DNA from: Campylobacter sp.
Lineage (GTDB): Bacteria; Campylobacterota; Campylobacteria; Campylobacterales; Campylobacteraceae
DNA: 60,772 nucleotides
Assembly (NCBI RefSeq): GCF_020024835.1
Contig: NZ_JAHHTD010000005.1
Span: forward strand, 1 to 60,772
Direction: 5' to 3'
The notes beneath the pieces are model-generated. The model was not told where the DNA came from, made no database searches, and worked only from the letters and a program-made list of their open reading frames with translations. Shown in pieces: positions 1 to 7,965 of the stretch. Every line of letters begins with the position of its first letter. Position 1 is the stretch's first letter. Both the position numbers and the translations under genes were made by a program.

Positions 1-36
1 TCTATTGAAATATTAGAATCTGCATAAATTTCTAAT

Positions 37-846
37 ATGTATTTTTCAAATAAAGCAAAAGAAATTCAGGCAAAAAGATTGCAAGAAATTAAAGAAAATA
101 AGATTTCAAATATAGAAAAAAAAATAAAACTTTTAAATGAAAGCATTGAAAATTTAGAAAAAGAAGACAAATTGCTAGATAAAGCAAGAAATTTAAGTAA
201 AAAAGCAGATATTCTTTTTGCAAATTTGAATATTTTAAAAGATTTTCAAAGAAATTTTAGTTTAAAAGATTTTGATGGAAAAGAACTTGCATTTAATTTA
301 GAAGATAGTCCTAAAAATAGTGCTAATGATTTTTATAAAATAGCTAAAAAACTAAAGCAAAAAGCAAAAAATATCAATATAGAACGTGAAATTTTAAATG
401 AAAAATTAAATTTTTTAGTAGATTTAAGAGCTTTAATTTGCAAAAGCACTTCTTTATACGAGCTTGAAATTTTAATGCCAAAGAAGGTAAAAAAAAATAA
501 AAAAGAAGAAATTAATGCCAAAATAAATAGTTTTTATTTTGATGAATTTAAAATTAGTGTAGGGTGCAATGAAAAAGCTAATGAGTATTTACTTAAAATG
601 GCAAAAAAAGATGATTTATGGTTTCATATTAAGGATTATCCAGGTGCTCACGTTATCGTTACTTCAAATAAATTAAAAATAAGCCAAATGGTGTTAGAAT
701 TTGCAGCAAAGCTTTGTGTAGAATTTTCTAGATTAAATCCGGGGGTTTATTTAGTCGATTATACAAGTAAGAAATTTGTTAAAATCAGAGAAAAAGCTTT
801 TGTAAATTATATAAATTATAAAAGCTTAAGCATTGTAAAGGAGTGA
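37..846 (+). CDS. NFACT-family (RqcH/FbpA-like) protein, C-terminal part; gene possibly interrupted
   Basis: The visible 269 residues are a long lysine/glutamate-rich coiled coil (about residues 1-130) followed by an NFACT-R (DUF814) domain (about 165-265), with the conserved DDLWFHIKDYPGAHVIV stretch. In this family, bacterial RqcH recruits tRNA to stalled large ribosomal subunits and adds C-terminal tails; Campylobacter members were long annotated as fibronectin-binding proteins. The normal N-terminal NFACT-N half is absent from the window. The frame continues upstream of the ATG to the window edge with plausible coding (SIEILESA) but meets a TAA at 25-27, and the ATG at 37 has no Shine-Dalgarno. 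This therefore looks like the 3' part of a larger gene with a nonsense codon, not a complete gene. It is followed immediately by the next gene of the run. Confidence 0.75.
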   Translation: MYFSNKAKEIQAKRLQEIKENKISNIEKKIKLLNESIENLEKEDKLLDKARNLSKKADILFANLNILKDFQRNFSLKDFDGKELAFNLEDSPKNSANDFYKIAKKLKQKAKNINIEREILNEKLNFLVDLRALICKSTSLYELEILMPKKVKKNKKEEINAKINSFYFDEFKISVGCNEKANEYLLKMAKKDDLWFHIKDYPGAHVIVTSNKLKISQMVLEFAAKLCVEFSRLNPGVYLVDYTSKKFVKIREKAFVNYINYKSLSIVKE

Positions 847-848
847 AT

Positions 849-1169
849 ATGCCTATAAGTCCTTTAGGTGGCATTAATTTTGCCAACCAAAATGCACCTG
901 TGCATTCTGCACAATTGAGCAATGAGCTTGCAAAAGATTCTTTTGCAACTTTAGTTAATATGAGTGAATTTCAAGCTAAAGAAAAAGCAATTGAAAAACT
1001 TGAAAAGGTTAATCAAACGCAAGAAGTAGATGATGAGATAAAAGAAAGACAAGAGCAAGAGCAAGAAAAAAAACATTCTTCAAAGCATTATGAAGAAGAT
1101 GTAAGTGAAGATGAAGAATGTGAAGAAGATGAGCAAGAAAACTCTCATTTACTTGATTTAAGTATTTAA
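849..1169 (+). CDS. Small acidic coiled-coil protein of the cdsA-dxr-pgp1 run
   Basis: About 106 residues. The first 35 are neutral and uncharged (PISPLGGINF...), followed by a highly charged glutamate/lysine helix and a very acidic tail, ending LLDLSI. No signal peptide or membrane segment is seen. The start is set at ATG 849 because AAAGGAG at 837-843 lies five bases upstream; a GTG at 843 is inside that Shine-Dalgarno. A homologue sits in the same place, between the NFACT gene and cdsA, in C. jejuni as a hypothetical coiled-coil protein (from memory). Function unknown. Confidence 0.75.
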   Translation: MPISPLGGINFANQNAPVHSAQLSNELAKDSFATLVNMSEFQAKEKAIEKLEKVNQTQEVDDEIKERQEQEQEKKHSSKHYEEDVSEDEECEEDEQENSHLLDLSI

Positions 1170-1182
1170 AAAAAGGGATAAA

Positions 1183-1932
1183 ATGTTTTCTAAAACAAGA
1201 ATTTTAAGTGCTATCATAATGATAGTTGTTGTTTTGATTGTAGCTGTGGTGAATAATTCTTTTATTAATTTTACTCTTTTTGCGATTGTGCTTTATTTGG
1301 CATTTAATGAAGCAAAAAATATATTTAATACTAAAAATGCAAGTGCTTTGGTGGCTTTATGTATTTTTGTTATCGCTGTATTATTAGATAAACCTTTTTA
1401 TGTTGGATTAATGGGCGTTGTGATTATTTTAGGCTACTTAGTTTATAAAAAGAGTGAAAATTTAAAAGAACTTATGCCATATATTTATCCAACTTTACCT
1501 ATTTTAATGCTTTATGAGGTGTTAAGTTATGATGGTATGTTTGTATTATTTTGGTTGATAATGATTGTAGTTGTTTGTGATAGTTGTGCTTATTTTATAG
1601 GTAAATTAATAGGAAAAAGATCTTTTTCCCTAACCAGTCCAAATAAAACTTTAGAAGGAGTTATTGGAGGCATTGTTTGTGCTGAAATCGTTGGAGCTAT
1701 AACTGGAATCGTTGGAACTATAGTAGGAGCTTTTGAATTTGATGTGATTGAAAGTATTTATATTCCTTTAGTTGTGGCAATTTTTGCTGTGATTGGGGAT
1801 TTGCTTGAAAGTTATTTTAAAAGACAAGCTGGAGTCAAAGATAGTGGAAATCTTATACCAGGACACGGAGGCATTTTAGATAGAATTGACGCTGTAATTA
1901 TTGCTTCATTTGCTATGGCAACTTTAATATGA
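1183..1932 (+). CDS. cdsA: Phosphatidate cytidylyltransferase (CDP-diacylglycerol synthase)
   Basis: Inner-membrane enzyme that makes CDP-diacylglycerol from CTP and phosphatidate, the branch point of phospholipid synthesis. The 249-residue protein has about eight hydrophobic segments. The CDS signature lies near the C-terminus: YFKRQAGVKDSGNLIPGHGG then LDRID, with the conserved KR, KD and PGHGGxLDR residues. AAAAAGGG at 1172-1179 precedes the ATG. It overlaps dxr by four bases (ATGA), indicating translational coupling of lipid and isoprenoid precursor synthesis. Confidence 0.96.
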   Translation: MFSKTRILSAIIMIVVVLIVAVVNNSFINFTLFAIVLYLAFNEAKNIFNTKNASALVALCIFVIAVLLDKPFYVGLMGVVIILGYLVYKKSENLKELMPYIYPTLPILMLYEVLSYDGMFVLFWLIMIVVVCDSCAYFIGKLIGKRSFSLTSPNKTLEGVIGGIVCAEIVGAITGIVGTIVGAFEFDVIESIYIPLVVAIFAVIGDLLESYFKRQAGVKDSGNLIPGHGGILDRIDAVIIASFAMATLI

Positions 1933-3005
1933 TTGTACTTGGAAGCACAGGAAGCATAGGGGTTAATACTCTTTTTATCGCAGAATGTGAAAATATACGC
2001 ATAGAGGCATTATCTTGTGGCAAAAATATTAAGCTTTTAAATGAGCAAATAGCTAAATTTAAGCCTAAATTTGTTTGCATACAAGATCCTAAAGATAAAA
2101 TTTTAGTCAATCATAATAAAGTATTTTGCTCACAAGATGGCTTAAAAGAAATGATAAGTCAATGCAAAAGCAAATTAGTAGTTAATGCTATTGTAGGATT
2201 TGCAGGCTTAAATTCAAGCTTAATGGCTCAAAAACTTGGAAAAAATTTAGCTTTAGCAAATAAAGAAAGCTTAGTGGTAGCTGGAAAATTTTTTGATGTT
2301 TCTAAAATTAAAGCAATAGATAGCGAACATGCAGCTTTAAAATGCTTGGTTGAGAAAAAAACAGATATCAAAAAACTATTCATAACCGCAAGCGGTGGAG
2401 CTTTTTATAAATATAAAATTCAAGATTTAAAATATGTTAGCGTAAAAGAAGCATTAAAGCATCCTAACTGGTCTATGGGAGCTAAGATTACTATAGATAG
2501 TGCGAGTATGTGTAATAAACTTTTTGAAATTATAGAGGCTTATTATCTATATGGTATGAAAAATATTGACGCTTTGATAGAAAGAAAATCTTTAGTTCAT
2601 GCTTTATGTGAATTTGAAGATGGTGGCATTAGTGCATATTTTTCTCATGCAAATATGAAATTATCCATAGCTCAGGCTATTTTAAAACATCACAATAAAA
2701 ATTTTATAAAACCGCTTGACTTATCAAAGATACAAAATTTAAAATTTGAAAAGATTAGTTTAAAAAAATATCCTATATTTACACTCAAAGAAGAATTTTT
2801 AAAAAATCCTGATATTGGTGTTATTATAAATAGTGCTAATGAGTATATGGTATATAAATTTTTAGAAGAAAAAATAGGATTTTTAGATATAGCAAAAGGT
2901 ATCTTTGAAGCACTTGATCATTTTGGTGTGCCAAAAATTGAAAGTATTGATGATGTATTTGAATATGATATGCAAGTAAAATTGTATTTAGATAGGGGAA
3001 ATTAG
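1929..3005 (+). CDS. dxr: 1-deoxy-D-xylulose 5-phosphate reductoisomerase
   Basis: Second step of the MEP isoprenoid pathway: NADPH-dependent rearrangement and reduction of DXP to MEP in the cytoplasm. The 358-residue protein shows the N-terminal Rossmann motif VLGSTGSIG, the metal-binding SEHAAL, the TASGGAF loop, HPNWSMGAKITIDSASMCNK of the active site and the late SANEYM motif. Length is slightly below the usual 380-400, as is common in epsilonproteobacteria. It overlaps cdsA upstream (ATGA) and shares one base with the GTG start of pgp1. Confidence 0.96.
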   Translation: MIVLGSTGSIGVNTLFIAECENIRIEALSCGKNIKLLNEQIAKFKPKFVCIQDPKDKILVNHNKVFCSQDGLKEMISQCKSKLVVNAIVGFAGLNSSLMAQKLGKNLALANKESLVVAGKFFDVSKIKAIDSEHAALKCLVEKKTDIKKLFITASGGAFYKYKIQDLKYVSVKEALKHPNWSMGAKITIDSASMCNKLFEIIEAYYLYGMKNIDALIERKSLVHALCEFEDGGISAYFSHANMKLSIAQAILKHHNKNFIKPLDLSKIQNLKFEKISLKKYPIFTLKEEFLKNPDIGVIINSANEYMVYKFLEEKIGFLDIAKGIFEALDHFGVPKIESIDDVFEYDMQVKLYLDRGN

Positions 3006-4393
3006 TGAAATTTTTTTTATGTATATGCGTATTTATTAATTTAGTTTTAGCTTTAGATTTTAGTGTTAAAGAAAATGGAGTAAGTTTAGATGATAATAAT
3101 ACTATTTTAATTCTTGGAGGAATTCAAGGAGATGAACCCGGTGGTTTTCACGCTGCTAGTTTGCTTTTGAGTGATTATAATATCACTAAAGGCAAGATAA
3201 TTGTAGCGCCTAATTTAGCTTTTGAAAGTATTATCGCTAGAAATAGAGGAAATTTTGGCGATTTAAATAGAAAATTTGCTCATATTAATAAAGATGACCC
3301 TGATTATTTTACTATAGAACGTATTAAAAAACTTATTTTAAATCCTGAAATTAATATGGTGATAAATTTACACGATGGAAGTGGTTTTTATAGACCACAA
3401 TATGAAAGTAAAGATAAAAATCCAAATAGATGGGGAAATACTAGTATTATTGATCAAAGTGAAGTAAATTCCACAAAATACGCTGATTTAGAAAATATCG
3501 CAAATGAAGCTGTAGAAAATATAAATAAGGCTTTGATTAAGGAAGAACATCAATATCATTTAAAAAATACAAAAACTCAAGAAACTAATGACAAAGAAAT
3601 GCTCAAAGCTTTAACTTATTTTGTTATATCTAACCATAAGGCCGCTTTTGCAAATGAAGCGAGTAAAAATTTACCCACTCACTTAAGAGTGTATTATCAT
3701 CTTTTAGCGGTAGAATATTATTTAAAAAAAGCAAATATAGAATTTAATAGAACTTTTGAATTAACCCCAAAAGGGGTATATCAAGCTATAGAAAAACCTT
3801 TGGAAGTAAAACTTTTCAATGATAAAATTTTACTTTTTCTTGATTATCCAAATCCTACTATTAATTTTTTACCCTTTCCTGTAAATCAAGCATTAAATTA
3901 CGAAGCTAATAACGAAATTACCGCAGTTATTGCAGGAAAAAATTCATATTCTGTAAATTATGGAAATCGCTTACAAACTAGGATTTATCCTGAATATTTT
4001 GAATTTTCAAACGCATTAGATAATGTGCAGTTGATAGTAGATGGTCAAATTATACAAAGCCATTTTGCTAATAAAATTTTAGTTAAAAATAATTTTGAAG
4101 TTCCTGCTATTAATGGAGTAAGAGTTAATGTTATAGGTTTTGATAAAGGCAAAGATGAAAGTGGAATTTTAATTCATAAAAATCAAATGCAAAGTAGATA
4201 TTCTTTAGATAAAAAAAGAAAAATTTATAGAGTGGAATTTTATGAATTAAAAAAAGCAAAATTAGATGAACAAATTCTAATTAATGACAATCATACAAAA
4301 GAAATAAAAAACGCAAATATACCACATATTCTTATAGAAAAAGCAGAGCAAAAAGATAAATTTCTTGGGATGGTTTTGGTGGAATTTGAATGA
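3005..4393 (+). CDS. pgp1: Peptidoglycan peptidase Pgp1 (M14-type carboxypeptidase, cell shape)
   Basis: Periplasmic zinc peptidase that trims tripeptide stems of peptidoglycan to dipeptides; in C. jejuni loss of Pgp1 gives straight rods. The 462-residue protein starts with a cleavable signal peptide (FFLCICVFINLVLALDF). The M14-like metal motif is GGIQGDEPGG at about residues 38-47, with Gln and Glu in place of the classic HxxE. A further histidine occurs in NLHDGSGFY (about 120), and a beta-rich C-terminal region follows. The GTG start shares a base with the dxr stop. The next gene, tsaD, begins in its last codons. Confidence 0.93.
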   Translation: MKFFLCICVFINLVLALDFSVKENGVSLDDNNTILILGGIQGDEPGGFHAASLLLSDYNITKGKIIVAPNLAFESIIARNRGNFGDLNRKFAHINKDDPDYFTIERIKKLILNPEINMVINLHDGSGFYRPQYESKDKNPNRWGNTSIIDQSEVNSTKYADLENIANEAVENINKALIKEEHQYHLKNTKTQETNDKEMLKALTYFVISNHKAAFANEASKNLPTHLRVYYHLLAVEYYLKKANIEFNRTFELTPKGVYQAIEKPLEVKLFNDKILLFLDYPNPTINFLPFPVNQALNYEANNEITAVIAGKNSYSVNYGNRLQTRIYPEYFEFSNALDNVQLIVDGQIIQSHFANKILVKNNFEVPAINGVRVNVIGFDKGKDESGILIHKNQMQSRYSLDKKRKIYRVEFYELKKAKLDEQILINDNHTKEIKNANIPHILIEKAEQKDKFLGMVLVEFE

Positions 4394-5397
4394 AAAATCT
4401 TATTTTAGCTATAGAGAGTTCTTGTGATGATAGTTCTATTGCTATTATAAACAAAGATACCTATAAGTGTGTTTTTTATAAAAAAATATCTCAAGAAAAT
4501 GAGCATAGTAAATATGGCGGAGTAGTGCCAGAGCTTGCAGCAAGATTACATACTCAAGCTTTACCTAGAATTCTTAGTGAGTGTAGGGTTTATTTTGATG
4601 ATTTGTGTGCTGTAGCTGTTACGAATGAACCCGGGCTTAGCGTGAGTTTAATAGGTGGAATTTGTATGGCTAAAATGCTTGCATTGAGTTTAAATTTGCC
4701 TCTTATTGCCATTAATCATTTAAAAGGTCATATTTTTTCTTTATTTTTAAAAGAAGAAATTCAAACTAATATAGGAATTTTGCTTGTTAGCGGAGGGCAT
4801 ACTATGGTGCTTTTTGTGGATAAACAAGGGAAAATTACTGAACTTGCAAGAACAAATGATGATAGTTTTGGCGAGAGTTTTGATAAGGTTGCTAAGATGA
4901 TGGGGCTAGGTTATCCTGGTGGTGTTATTATAGAAGAATTGGCTAAAAAAGCAAGTAATGTTTCTTTGGAATTTAGCATACCTTTGCTTCATTCTAAAGA
5001 ATTAAATTTTAGTTTTTCAGGATTGAAAAATCAAGTTAGATTAGAGATTTTAAAGGAAAATTTAACAGAATATAAAAAAAGTCATATCGCCTATGCTTTT
5101 CAAAAAACTGCTATATCGCATATTATGCATAAACTTACAAAACTTTTTAAAAAATATAATTTCAAGCATTTTGGTATAGTTGGCGGAGCTAGTGCAAATT
5201 TAATTTTGAGAAATCAGGTTGAGAATTTATGTAAAGATTATGAATGTGAGCTTTTATTGGCTCCACTTGAATATTGTTCTGATAATGCTTTGATGATAGC
5301 AAGAGCAGCTTGTGATACTTATAAGAGAAAAGATTTTGTAGATATTTCACAAGAATTAATTAATCCAAAAGTAAAAAATTTACAAGGTTTGTTATGA
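4390..5397 (+). CDS. tsaD: tRNA N6-threonylcarbamoyladenosine transferase TsaD
   Basis: Transfers the threonylcarbamoyl group onto A37 of ANN-decoding tRNAs, working with TsaB/TsaE in the cytoplasm. The 335-residue protein has the ASKHA-fold start LAIESSCDDSS, the metal-binding histidines in INHLKGHIFS, the phosphate loop LLVSGGHTM, DSFGESFDKVAKMMGL, and the C-terminal CSDNALMIA motif. Length is normal for the family (about 335-345). It overlaps pgp1 by four bases upstream and ctsG by four bases downstream, so it sits in the same transcript. Confidence 0.97.
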   Translation: MKNLILAIESSCDDSSIAIINKDTYKCVFYKKISQENEHSKYGGVVPELAARLHTQALPRILSECRVYFDDLCAVAVTNEPGLSVSLIGGICMAKMLALSLNLPLIAINHLKGHIFSLFLKEEIQTNIGILLVSGGHTMVLFVDKQGKITELARTNDDSFGESFDKVAKMMGLGYPGGVIIEELAKKASNVSLEFSIPLLHSKELNFSFSGLKNQVRLEILKENLTEYKKSHIAYAFQKTAISHIMHKLTKLFKKYNFKHFGIVGGASANLILRNQVENLCKDYECELLLAPLEYCSDNALMIARAACDTYKRKDFVDISQELINPKVKNLQGLL

Positions 5398-5960
5398 AAA
5401 AAGCTTTTACCATTATGGAACTTGTGTTTGTTGTGATTATATTAGGAGTTTTAGCTGCTATAGCATTGCCAAAACTTGGAACAAGCAAAGATGAAGCAAG
5501 TGCTATTCAAGCTTTAAGTAATCTTAAAATTTTTATTAATGATGTTAATAATTATATTTTAAAAAATGAAGCACTCTCAAGTGTAGCTTTGATGAGTAAT
5601 ATTTCTAATATTAAAAATATAGATTTATCTAGTTTGCATAATGCAACACAAGAGCTTGATTTTAGCGTAGGAAATGATGAGCAGTGTATTAAAATAACTT
5701 TTGCAGATAAAGAGAGCGTTTTGCTTTTAGGTATTAGCGTAGGATCAAATAATAAATTTCAAACTATAGCAAATTTAAAAAATGAACTTTTAAAAGATCC
5801 TAAAAATCAAAATTTAAAAACTCAATTAGATGAATTATTAAAGAAATTAAGTGAAGAAACATACAATAGCACTTCTAAATCAAAATCTTGTCAAAATTTA
5901 GTAAATTCTAAATCTTTTAAAGACTTAGCAGGCAAAGTGTATATATTAAGTGGTAATTAA
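5394..5960 (+). CDS. ctsG: Type IV pilin-like protein CtsG (natural transformation)
   Basis: 188 residues with a classic prepilin N-terminus: KKA then FTIMELVFVVIILG, a Glu at mature position 5 and about 20 hydrophobic residues. The residue before the cleavage point is Ala instead of the usual Gly. The rest is soluble and pseudopilin-like, with two cysteines (about 97 and 165) that could form a disulphide. The gene downstream of tsaD in C. jejuni is ctsG, required for DNA uptake; the same neighbourhood here supports the name. The ATG overlaps the tsaD stop (ATGA). Confidence 0.85.
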   Translation: MKKAFTIMELVFVVIILGVLAAIALPKLGTSKDEASAIQALSNLKIFINDVNNYILKNEALSSVALMSNISNIKNIDLSSLHNATQELDFSVGNDEQCIKITFADKESVLLLGISVGSNNKFQTIANLKNELLKDPKNQNLKTQLDELLKKLSEETYNSTSKSKSCQNLVNSKSFKDLAGKVYILSGN

Positions 5961-5961
5961 T

Positions 5962-7590
5962 TTGAGCTTTATTTTAACTTTATTTAAAGAAAATAAGATA
6001 AAAATTGTTATCTTTTTATTTTTTAGTGTTATTACGAGTTTAATTGGTGTTTTGACTTTAATATTTATTAATGAGTTTTTATTGAAATCAAATCTTGAAA
6101 ATCCTCATATTATAGTGTATTTTGCATTTTTATTAATTTTATTTTTTCTTAGCTCATCTTTAGTAGAAATTTCTCTTAGTTCTTTTGGACAAAAATTTAT
6201 TTTTAAAATGCAAAAAAGAGTGGTAAAGCAAATTTTAGATACTAATATTTTATATATATTAAATACCACTAAAGCAAAAATACTTGCGTCTTTAAACAAT
6301 GATGTAAGAAGCATTTCTTTTGGTCTTTTGCGTTTTCCAGAATTTGTTCAATCTAGTATTTTAATATTTTGCACAAGTGTTTATATAGCTTATCTTTCGC
6401 CAGAAATTTTTGTATTGTGTTTTGTATGGATAGTTTGTTTATTTATTATTAATAATTTTTTAATGAGTAAGGTGTATTTTTATTTTAAACGTGCAAGAGA
6501 AAATGATGATGTTTTGCAAAAAGATTATCAAAATATTTTACAAGGGCATAATGAGCTTACTTTAAATCCACTAAGAGCAAAACAATATTATGAAAGTGAA
6601 TTTGAATTTAACGCATTGAAAAAAAAGAAAAATTCAACTATAGGAAATATTTTGCATATTTTGTCAAATAATTGGAGCAATAGTGCAATGCTAGCTTTAG
6701 TTGGAGTTGAATTTTATATAGTTTTAACATATAAACTTACTAGCATTGAAAATGCTACGACAATAGCTTTAAGCATACTTTTTTTAAGAACTCCTTTGGT
6801 TTCTATGATAGGGAGTTTTCCTACTATTTTGATGGCAAAAATAGCTTTAGATAAAATTTCAAAGCTTAATTTACAAGAGTATAGACAAGATTTTAAAATC
6901 ATAAATGAAAAAATTCAGTGGAAAAAGATAGTTTTTAAAGATATTTGTTTTGCTTATGATAAAAAATTTTCCTTAAAACCTATAAATTTTGAATTACAAA
7001 AAGGTGATACTATATTTTTAATAGGTAAAAATGGTAGTGGCAAATCAACTTTTTCTATGATTTTAGCAGGGCTTTTTACTGATTTTAGTGGGAAGCTTTA
7101 TTTAGACGATGAGGAAATAAATTCAAAAAATATACACAAATATAGAGCCTTAATTAGTGCTATTTTTAGCGATTTTCATTTATTTACAAAAATTTTAAGA
7201 GATGAAAATTTTTTAGAAGAAGATTTAAAATATTGGCTTGAAATTTTAGAACTTGATGAAAAAATAGAACTTATAGAAGATAATTTTAGCACTATAAAGC
7301 TTTCAGCAGGGCAAAAAAAACGCTTAGCTATGTTAGTTGCTTTACTTGAAAAAAAAGATATTTTGATATTAGATGAATGGGCAGCTGATCAAGATCCTAT
7401 GTTTAGAAAATTTTTTTACCAAAAACTTTTGCCACTTTTAAAACAAAAAGGTATTACTATCTTTGCAATCACTCACGATGATACTTATTTTGATATAGCT
7501 GATAGAATTTTGCTTGCTCAAGATGGAAATATTGAAGAATTACAAGGAGATATAAAAAATATCGCAAAGAATATAGTAGAGAAATTTTAA
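5962..7590 (+). CDS. Cyclic peptide export-type ABC transporter (fused permease and ATPase)
   Basis: About 542 residues: six hydrophobic segments in residues 10-290, then a nucleotide-binding domain with Walker A LIGKNGSGKST, signature LSAGQKKR, Walker B DILILDEW and the H-loop AITHDD. Architecture and length fit the PvdE/SyrD/YojI family, whose members export cyclic or lasso peptides or siderophore precursors. Substrate is unknown and no peptide biosynthesis gene is nearby. TTG at 5962 is preferred because AAGTGG at 5948-5953 lies a normal distance upstream; GTG at 5950, inside ctsG, is the alternative. A strong hairpin follows at 7601. Confidence 0.87.
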   Translation: MSFILTLFKENKIKIVIFLFFSVITSLIGVLTLIFINEFLLKSNLENPHIIVYFAFLLILFFLSSSLVEISLSSFGQKFIFKMQKRVVKQILDTNILYILNTTKAKILASLNNDVRSISFGLLRFPEFVQSSILIFCTSVYIAYLSPEIFVLCFVWIVCLFIINNFLMSKVYFYFKRARENDDVLQKDYQNILQGHNELTLNPLRAKQYYESEFEFNALKKKKNSTIGNILHILSNNWSNSAMLALVGVEFYIVLTYKLTSIENATTIALSILFLRTPLVSMIGSFPTILMAKIALDKISKLNLQEYRQDFKIINEKIQWKKIVFKDICFAYDKKFSLKPINFELQKGDTIFLIGKNGSGKSTFSMILAGLFTDFSGKLYLDDEEINSKNIHKYRALISAIFSDFHLFTKILRDENFLEEDLKYWLEILELDEKIELIEDNFSTIKLSAGQKKRLAMLVALLEKKDILILDEWAADQDPMFRKFFYQKLLPLLKQKGITIFAITHDDTYFDIADRILLAQDGNIEELQGDIKNIAKNIVEKF

Positions 7591-7600
7591 ATATTAAAAA

Positions 7601-7630
7601 AATAATCTTAGGCTTTAACTTAAGATTATT
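7601..7630. terminator. Bidirectional hairpin terminator after the ABC exporter
   Basis: A perfect 10-bp inverted repeat, AATAATCTTA / TAAGATTATT, with a 10-base loop. It has an A run before it and a T run after it, so it can stop transcription from both sides. It separates the ABC exporter from the globin remnant. Confidence 0.7.
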
Positions 7631-7848
7631 GATTTTTTGCATAAATTTTTTCTATATCTATATAAAATTTAGCAATAATTCCATATGCTTTTTCCCATAT
7701 TTTAAGCGTTGTATCATCAGCATTTAGTATAGCTTTTAAAGATAAGCACAAGCTATAGGGTGATGTTCTTCTTTGAGATTTAAAGCTATTAAAATAGCTA
7801 AAGCTTTTGGTTGTTTTTTGAAATAAGAGATAAAATATTTCAATCAGT
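7626..7848 (-). pseudogene. cgb: Decayed single-domain haemoglobin (cgb-like) gene
   Basis: Read on the minus strand, two frames give QPKALAILIALNLKEEHHPI ending ACAYL-stop (stop at 7736-7738), then in another frame SLKAILNADDTTLKIWEKAY continuing GIIAKFYIDIEK and a stop at 7626-7628. These match, in order, the second half of the C. jejuni single-domain globin Cgb as I remember it (QPKALAMAIL, VKEEHYPIVGACLLKAI, LKAWEVAYGKIAKFYIDIEK). About 25 residues between them are deleted and the N-terminal haem-pocket half is absent. Cgb detoxifies nitric oxide; this copy cannot make a working protein. Confidence 0.8.
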
Positions 7849-7914
7849 GTTGATTTTTAAAATTAGATATGAGAAATTATTAATATGTCTTACTTAAGCA
7901 AATGCAAAGACAAA

Positions 7915-7935
7915 TATAATATAATAATCCTTATC
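7915..7935 (+). promoter_or_regulatory. cfbpA promoter with overlapping Fur box
   Basis: A consensus -10 TATAAT (7915-7920) is overlapped by a Fur-box-like sequence at 7917-7935, TAATATAATAATCCTTATC, which matches the classic 19-bp Fur consensus at 14 of 19 positions. It lies 31-50 bases before the cfbpA start. The arrangement predicts iron-dependent repression of cfbpABC. Confidence 0.65.
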
Positions 7936-7965
7936 AATTTCAATATTATTTGTAGGAAAGTTATA

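Noticed and set aside
5394..5960. ctsG as a major type IV pilin gene implying a pilus locus
   Set aside because: No pilus assembly genes adjoin it, and the known Campylobacter homologue serves DNA uptake through a type II secretion-like system.
7885..7965. 27-residue N-terminal extension of cfbpA from ATG 7885
   Set aside because: It would place the signal peptide internally and cover the Fur box and -10; ATG 7966 has its own ribosome binding site.
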